From Euptelea pleiosperma (taxonomy: Eukaryota; Streptophyta; Magnoliopsida; Ranunculales; Eupteleaceae): 64,000 bases of DNA. Positions 58,139 to 64,000 of the stretch are shown here, piece by piece. The notes under the pieces were generated by a model. It ran no database searches and had not been told where the DNA came from. It saw only the letters and a list, made by a program, of their open reading frames with translations. Both the position numbers and the translations under genes were made by a program. The stretch spans positions 38,702,225 through 38,766,224 of the forward strand of contig CM068545.1 of assembly GCA_035048495.1 (NCBI GenBank), read 5' to 3'. Each line of letters opens with the position of its first letter. The first letter of the stretch is position 1.

Positions 58139-58535
58139 AGCTTTAGCATATTGGTGACAACCTCAAACAACAACATGTTTTTGTTTGAAGGATGGGCTAA
58201 AAACAAATTTTCTTTTCTTTTCGCTTTCTAATTTTATTTTTAGGGTGCGTGTGTGTGTGCCTCGAGTTTGATATACACTGTAACAGTATTGGTGGTTGGT
58301 AGTATGTCATTTATGGGAATGTTACTCAGGTACTTCTAGATGGATCTAGCATCTGTGGTGGATATTTTAATTTTAGCGTGAATAGTGTGTTTATTGGGGT
58401 TGTGACCTTGGTGTATTTGGTTAACATAGTGAATGACTTTCTGTGTGTGAGTATAGTATTGTTTCATAAATTTCAAGTATGTGATGTTCACTGAACTTAT
58501 TGTAACTCCTCCCCCTTTTAATTTGTGGGAAGCAG
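58139..58535. other. Intron 6, last part
   Basis: Original intronic sequence leading to exon 7, with a (GT)n run at about 58245. The acceptor region before GGGAAGCAG is rich in C and T (58507-58520). Confidence 0.5.
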
Positions 58536-58638
58536 AGGGCGTTGGATGGTCTTGATTGACGCTGCAAAAGGATGTGCGACAGAACCACCAGATCTAGCTA
58601 GATTTCCAGCTGATTTTGTTGTTATCTCATTCTATAAG
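58536..58638 (+). CDS. ABA3: ABA3 exon 7 (PLP lysine)
   Basis: The exon reads (R)GRWMVLIDAAKGCATEPPD, LARFPADFVVISFYK. The Asp of LIDAAKG and the final Lys of SFYK are the PLP-interacting Asp and the Schiff-base Lys of the NifS-like fold. The Lys is residue 277 here and is the last codon of the exon (AAG/GTATCT). The acceptor is placed after AGCAG at 58535; using AG at 58532 would add one Ser and keep the frame. The last upstream exon lies 19 kb away, yet the phase (2 to 0) fits exactly. Confidence 0.93.
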
Positions 58639-58727
58639 GTATCTACTTTTACAGGTTTTGGTTTTCCTCCAAACATAGTTATAAGAGATTGTCATTGGTA
58701 TTTCGTCTTCATGTTGTTCTTGTGTAG

Positions 58728-58773
58728 ATATTTGGCTATCCAACTGGACTTGGTGCTCTCATTGTCCGAAATG
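58728..58773 (+). CDS. ABA3: ABA3 exon 8
   Basis: The acceptor TTGTGTAG ends at 58727. A 46-base exon encodes IFGYPTGLGALIVRN and ends AATG/GTATGG in phase 1. FGYPTGLGAL directly follows the PLP lysine in the family. The next exon should begin with two bases completing an Asp-type codon and lies outside the window, beyond the Copia insertions of intron 8. Confidence 0.94.
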
Positions 58774-58893
58774 GTATGGAACTTCTTGTCAAACGTTTTT
58801 GTTTCATTTTTCAAATTATACTTGGATTGTTATTTTTAAAAGTTCATGCAACTCCATTGTTGATCCATATGTCCTTATTCGTTTGATGTTCTC

Positions 58894-59406
58894 TGTTAGA
58901 TATTTAGGGTTTCATATAAAAGAGGGAGAGATAAGAATTGGGGAAGAGAGGAGTTGACGTCTTAAGCATGATGGCCTAGACGTGTTCCCCTATTTATATA
59001 TTGAACCACTTAAAACATGAAGGAACATGTAATGACAATAATACCCCCCATACGTCCCATACATAAAACCCACTAAGAAACATAACATAATATCTAACAC
59101 TCCCCCCCTCAAGCTGGAGAGTAAACATCATGCATCTCTAGCTTGGAACAAATAAGATCCAGATGAGCTTTGATAAGGCCTTTGTAAACACATCTGTTAA
59201 CTGATCCTCTGTCTTCATATATGGAGTCGAAATGTCACCACACATCATTTTGTCTCGACAAAGTGACAATCTATCTCGATGTGCTTTGTCCGTTCATGAA
59301 ACACCATAGTAGACGACACAAACCAATATCTCTTGAAATTTTTGAATATCGTAGAACATACCAAGGAATTGGTTAGAGGATGGATCATCATATTTTCCAT
59401 ACCCAC
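58894..59406 (-). mobile_element. 3' end of a Copia element, minus strand
   Basis: The LTR at 58894-59099 (minus: TGTTAGATATTATG ... ATATCTAACA, canonical TG...CA) adjoins a polypurine tract (about 59100-59115: CTTGAGGGGGG) and a short RNase H end. On the minus strand the latter reads FHERTKHIEID and similar with stops. The other end is not identified. It may be the 3' part of element F, separated from it by deletion, or a separate insertion. Confidence 0.7.
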
Positions 59407-59705
59407 TGTGGGGGAAAAATCTTGGATCTAACCCACACAATCCTCGAGGAATTGGATACACACTTTTGGTTGAGCTAACGAGCTAAGTAGGCTGAATGCT
59501 GTTGTTCCTCTGGGACTTGAAATAAAGGGGTTAGCTATGGACGCGGTTGCCGGTACCTTATTGTTCTTCTCCATGGTATTCTCGGCTTCAGCTACTCTCC
59601 TTGCCTTGAAAATTGCGCCAAGGGCGGGCGGTATACCTGTAGATAGCACTCCGACGCTCAAGTCAGCAATGAATCTAAGAAGGTTGTCGGTTACTCGCAG
59701 AGTTC
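59407..59705. mobile_element. Truncated relative of the 50512 insertion
   Basis: Begins TGTGGGGGAAAAATC with ACCCACACAATC close behind. It later has ACTCCGACGCTCAAGTCAG, all aligned with the start of the solo-LTR-like insertion at 50512. It stops after about 300 bp without the minisatellite. No target-site duplication was found, so the right end is a truncation or later deletion. Confidence 0.65.
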
Positions 59706-61966
59706 ACCGGAGAAGGAATAGGAATAGTGGAAAGGGATGTGACAAAGGCTTTATAGGAGGGAGACAAGGCATCATAGGAGACAAAATGGCTTAAAGGATG
59801 CTGAGTGCAACTCCTAATTGCTTTTCGTAAAGCAATGGGAAGATCAGAAGCATCAGTAGAAGAATAAATGACAGGTATAGAGGGGGAGGAACGATTACCT
59901 TGATCCGCGGATGGTACCACTGGTACTAGATCAGCTGTGGCTTTCTCCTTTTTACTATAGACTTTGAGCTCCTTCTGAGTGCCAGAGCACTATCAATTAT
60001 AGTAGTAGGTGGAGTAGTCTGAGGCCTCTCAAACTCAAGAGAGGGAGGAGAGAGTAATATAGTAGAAAGAGGAACATTGCACCTCTCTTCACTACTATGC
60101 TCCCCCTGAAGAGAGGTGGAGGTGAAAAAAGATAGGTCCTCGCGAAAGGTGACATCAATGGACACAAACTTCTTCCCTGTGGAAGGATGGTAATACTTAT
60201 ACCCTTTGCGGGTAGACGAGTAACCCAGAAAGGCACATTTAAGCACTTTGGGATCTAGTTTGGTACGATGGGGACCGAGGATGTGAACATAGCATACACA
60301 CCCAAAGATACGAGGAGGGACTGCAAATTTTGAAGCAGTAGGAGCAAGGACCTGTAGAGGAGACTTGAAGCACGAGATGGCATTTTGTTAGTCAAATAAG
60401 CAGCAGTCAGTACATCATCCGACCAATAGGATTTAGGGACTTCAGAGCCGATCAGAAGAGAGAGAGCTACCTCAGTCAAATGACGCATTTTTCTTTCAGC
60501 TACACCATTTTGTTGAGGAGTGTAGTTGCAAGAATTTTGGTGACAAATCCCATGGTCTAAAAAATACTGTTGGAGACCCCCATACATATATTCTCCACCC
60601 TGGTCAGAACGAAGGACCTTGATGGAGGCACCATATTGAGTTAGGATTATCTTATGAAAACCCTTAAAGATAGAATGAACCTCATCTTTGGTTTTCATTG
60701 GATAAACCAATGTGCACCTAGTATAGTCATCACCAAAAGTAACAAAATAGTGGAAGCCAAAGATAGAAATAACGTGGGTAGGACCCCACACATCAGAATG
60801 CACAAGATCAAAAGAAACAGAACTTCGATTACCTCTTGAAGGATAAGTAGATCAACAGTGTTTCGATAGTTCACATGTCTCACAAAGCAAGTCGGATAAC
60901 AAAACAGAAACAAATAAAGCGGGAAATAATATTTTGAGATACTGAAAAGAGACATGCCCCAGACGGGCATGCAAACATAAAACATAGTCTATCCTACTCC
61001 TATTACTACTAGGAGATGACTGCAGTGCTGTGAGCTCAAAGGCCGTCTATCAAGAAGGTACAACCCGTCAGCCTCATGTCCAGTGCCAATTGTCCTCCTC
61101 GTCTCTAGGTCCTAAAAGATACGGTACGAAGGAAAGAAAGTCACACTGCAGTTCAAAGTTTTGGTAAGAGCACCAACCGATAATAGGTTAGATGAGAAAT
61201 TTGGGACATGTAAACATATGCAAGTAGAAGCTGAGGAGAGGGGAGGACATCCCTTTCCCTGATACAGAAGATAATGTTCCATCCGCAGTTCTAAATTTAT
61301 CTCGGCTAGAACAAATGGAATAATTGGAAAATAAAGAAGACATACCCATCATGTGCTCCGAAGCCCCTTTATCAATGATCTATGTAGGATTAGAAGGGGG
61401 AATGGACACATGATGGGCAGATTTGATGATATCTAACTGAGCAATTGAGGAGGTGGCAGAAGGACCATCCAGTTGTGAGAGCACCCTTCGAAGTCCTGCA
61501 AGCTCAGAAGCAACTAAAGGACCAGTAGAAGCGAGAGGAGAAGAACTCTGAAGAGATTGGCCCTGAGAGGATGCCGAAGTGTCCATGCTAGCAGAATGGG
61601 CACCAGAAGATCTGGACTAACCGGTGCGAGGAGCAGAAGACTGGGGGCGACCATGTAGCTTCTAGCAAGTCTCTCGCAAATGTCCAAGGCGACCACAGAA
61701 GTCACCCAAGGCGACCACAGAAGTCACACTTGGGCCTCTTCTTGGAGGAGGAAGGTCGGCCATGGAGTTGACAAGCCAAGACTAAACGGCGAGGTTCTTA
61801 GTTTCCCATTTCTCAAACATGGGATCATCCTCATCAGGTTCTTTAGTCCGTTCCGTGCAATGTCCTATCTTCCCACAGCTTCCAATGAACAACCGTGCGG
61901 CTCTAGCCCATTCTAAATAATTCGTCCCATTGAGTTTGATTGATGTGATTTGTAACTCGGGGTTCT
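59706..61966 (-). pseudogene. Copia element F body, minus strand
   Basis: Minus-strand order from right to left. Gag start piece 61966-61782 (ELQITSIKLNGTNYLEW, FEKWETKNLAV), then an internal gag deletion near 61765. A zinc knuckle is disrupted by a 22 bp tandem duplication (61684-61727). A Ser-rich spacer and decayed protease region follow to 61030. Integrase pieces cover 60985-60255 (HSDVWGP, RSDQGGEY, NGVAERK all present). The linker runs to 59707 with the ALRK.IRSCTQHPLSHFVSY motif. Most of reverse transcriptase is missing. The pol sequence is close to that of element D, so it is the same lineage. Confidence 0.88.
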
Positions 61967-62168
61967 TGTTATCAGATACGTATGTATTTACGTATTTTAC
62001 ATGTATTAAGGGTAGTATTGTGAATACATATAGGGGTATTTCTGTCAATGTAATGTTCTCCATATAAATAAGATTTATGAGGTCATGTGAGAATACACAT
62101 GACATGTCTTTCCCTCTTCTCTCTTTGATCTTAAAGCTAACCCCTAACCCTAATTCACCAATTCAACT
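61967..62168 (+). repeat. Element G 5' LTR
   Basis: 202 bp with the ATAAATAAGATTTATGAGG block and AACCCTAA near the end, matching LTRs of A and D. The leader 62181-62982 follows, without other features. Confidence 0.88.
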
Positions 62169-62982
62169 TGGTAGCAGAGCCTTCAATTGATCAATCGCCG
62201 GAGGAGATTATCGATGCTTCGCTGTACCGTAGGGTTGACATCATAGGCCATACGGACACACATCTTGAGGTTTGGACATGCAACTCGAGGTTTGTCAAGA
62301 ACTCCTCCCTCTAATAGATCTTGATTTTTCGGGATTTTTGGTGATTTTTTGGGAATTTTTTGAGTTATTCTTGATGGTTTTAAGACCATTTTTCTTCAAA
62401 AAAAATGAAATCGTTTTTTCATACTAGTCGATTTTGCTTCTGATCTAGGGTTTCTTGGTCACTCCTAGTCCCTCTCAATCCTAGGAACCTATTGGATCCA
62501 ACCCCATCCATTTTCATGGCCGATTGAAGTTTTTGGGTGGAAAACTTCCTCCCTCTATTAACGCCGATGCCTATTTTTGCCCTATTTGGGCTGTCGGTTT
62601 GGTACTACACCTCTTCCCTTGCTCCCATAAGATCCTCCATGGTAGTTTAAGATCTTTCATGGTAGTTCGAGAGCACCCTTTGCTATTTTAAGTTCTATGG
62701 GACGAGTTCTTTCCCAAATCAATACCGTTTGTACCCTATTTCAGCCCTATTGGACTCTCGGATGGGTCCCACATCTGTACAATCCTCTTCTTGGTTTTTT
62801 TTTCATGGTTTGGATTACTTATTTGAGGTTTTCGGCTATTGATATGATTCTACCATGGTCGTCGGGGACGAATAGTGCTTCTGCGAGTGATTCTGATGCT
62901 ATCTGAAGGTCTGGTTGTGTGTATAAAGACCATCAGCTCTCTTTTTTGGTGATTTCTTCGTTTTTCTTGAGTGTAAATAGCC

Positions 62983-64000
62983 ATGGAGATTACTCCACCT
63001 ATCACAGGTACTCCCTCAAGATCCGATGTTAGCACGGAAATTGCCTTCAGAGGAGCTGGAGGGCCTATGGTGCAACAGTTGGTTTATGAGAACCCCGGAT
63101 TGCAGATTACTTCGGTCAAGCTCAATGGACGAATTATTTGGAGTGGGCTCGAGCAGTTCGGCTGTTTATTGGCGGCCGTGGGAAGATGGGGCATTGCACA
63201 AGACGGACTAAAGGGCCAGATGAGGATGATCCCATGTATGAGAAATGGGATACCGAGAACCTCACAGTTCAGTCTTGGCTTCTCAATTCCATGGAGCCTC
63301 ACATCAGTAGGGGTTATTTCTTCATGCGGATAGCCCAAGATATTTGGGAGACAACACAGAAAACCTACTCTCAGTAACAAAACACTAATAAAGCTAACCA
63401 GTTGAAGCAGAGCATCTCACGCCTTCGTCAGGGTGATAAGCCCCTCTCTGACTATTTTTCGACGCTACGGAGTACGTGGGAGGAGCTCGACTACTATCAT
63501 TCCTACCATCCTCCTACACCGACTGAAGTGATCTAGTACCAGAAGCACGTTGAGGAGGGTAGAATATTTGAGTTCCTTTCCAGACTCAATCCTTCATATG
63601 AGCTGGCTAGGGTTCAGATTCTCAGTAGTCGGACCGCTCTGTCTACTCTCAGTGAGGTCTACTCATATGTACAAAGCGAGGAGAGCCACAGACTATCTCT
63701 CCAGGATGAGCTTCCAGTGCGCGAGCGATCAACACTTACTACATCCTCACCTACTCCTGATCAGTCTGCTCTTGCATCTGCTTCTCAGCCTCAGCAGAAC
63801 AAGGCCCCACAGTTGGCTCCACAGTTCTCTGCCCCTTCTACTGGCCGACTATCCTCCTAAGGAAAGGCCTAAGTGCGACTTCTGTGGTCGACTTGGACAT
63901 GTGAGAGCAACTTGCTTGTAATTGCATGGTCGTCCCCAGTTCTCTGCTCCTTGCTCTGCCCAGTCTGGAACTTCTGGTGCCCATTCTACCAGCATGGATG
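62983..64000 (+). pseudogene. Element G gag
   Basis: The ATG at 62983 begins MEITPPITGTPSRSDVSTE and continues with ENPGLQITSVKLNG. A frameshift at about 63130 moves to the frame 63138-63377 (WARAVRLFIGGRGKMGH, YEKWDTENLTVQSWLL, TYSQ then TAA). It picks up again with FEFLSRLNPSYELARVQIL. The frame ending at 63918 has an intact knuckle CDFCGRLGHVRATC at 63874-63915. Breaks are few compared with A and C, in line with a younger insertion. The remainder lies outside the window. Confidence 0.88.

Larger units (their letters stand above)
31198..64000 (+). other. ABA3: ABA3-type molybdenum cofactor sulfurase gene, 5' part
   Basis: The gene runs from the ATG at 31198 beyond the right edge. Eight exons add up to 877 bases (292 codons plus one base) with no stop and consistent phases. 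The protein is the cytosolic enzyme that takes sulfur from cysteine and places it on the molybdenum cofactor of aldehyde oxidase and xanthine dehydrogenase. In plants this is the last step before active abscisic aldehyde oxidase. The window covers the NifS-like PLP domain up to just past the cofactor lysine. The C-terminal MOSC domain is not in view. Introns 1-4 and 7 are 89-1343 bp; intron 5 is 5.6 kb, intron 6 is 19.0 kb and intron 8 exceeds 5.2 kb, all swollen by Copia elements. Two minor alternatives are possible for the acceptor of exon 7. Confidence 0.93.
61967..64000 (+). mobile_element. Copia element G, 5' part
   Basis: The LTR at 61967-62168 starts TGTTATCAGATACG and ends ATTCAACT, with primer-binding site TGGTAGCAGAGC at 62169 (one mismatch). 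It is inserted in the gag of element F, whose sequence ends GTTCT (61962-61966), the expected target site. The element continues past the window, so the 3' end is unseen. It belongs to the same family as A and D. Confidence 0.88.

Noticed and set aside
54048..58143. Target-site duplication for element E
   Set aside because: TGTTT on the left and AGCTT or GCTTT on the right agree at too few positions; I could not decide the exact ends.
58894..61966. Treating the minus-strand LTR at 58894 and body F as one certain element
   Set aside because: The reverse transcriptase is missing and a different repeat lies between them, so continuity is possible but not shown.

Overview
The window is nuclear DNA of a flowering plant, from an AT-rich, repeat-laden genome. 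The only host gene I can name is the 5' part of a molybdenum cofactor sulfurase (ABA3/LOS5/MCSU type). Split exons with GT-AG introns, several Copia retrotransposons, a long-LTR repeat family and a fragment of chloroplast psbD-psbC all fit a land plant. The species cannot be told from the sequence. The very large introns argue against a compact genome of Arabidopsis type.

Layout. Positions 1-30283 are almost wholly repeats. A long-LTR family (about 3.2 kb, TGTAA... to ...GGGCGTGACA) is present as a left-truncated piece (1-2411), a nested 8.2 kb composite (8059-16263), a tail piece (24930-25268) and a clean solo LTR with target-site duplication (26434-29607). A plastid fragment lies at 2628-2983. 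A 5.5 kb non-autonomous element with Sirevirus-like Gag remains spans 19475-24929. A 750 bp retrotransposon derivative at 10145-10894 has the same U3 terminus at both ends and a perfect 5 bp target-site duplication. A low-copy stretch (16264-19474) may hold a minus-strand exon of an unknown gene.

From 31198 to the right edge runs the sulfurase gene on the + strand. Eight exons are placed to the base with consistent phases (31198-31309, 31407-31505, 31871-31929, 32151-32311, 33655-33824, 39390-39516, 58536-58638, 58728-58773). They encode 292 residues of the NifS-like PLP domain, ending just after the PLP lysine motif. The rest of the gene lies beyond the window.

The gene is stretched by Copia insertions. 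Intron 5 (5.6 kb) holds element A (35989-38678), a gag/RNase H deletion derivative. Intron 6 (19 kb) holds element C (39844-53332), itself interrupted by element D (40698-46446, minus strand), a hAT-like element (46602-47729) and a solo-LTR-like insertion (50512-51776), followed by element E (54053-58138). Intron 8 holds a minus-strand 3' Copia end (58894-59406), a minus-strand Copia body F (59706-61966) and the start of element G (61967-64000). Target-site duplications were found for A, C, D, the hAT-like element, the solo LTRs and the inverted-U3 element, so the order of insertion can be read. None of the Copia copies has an intact polyprotein.
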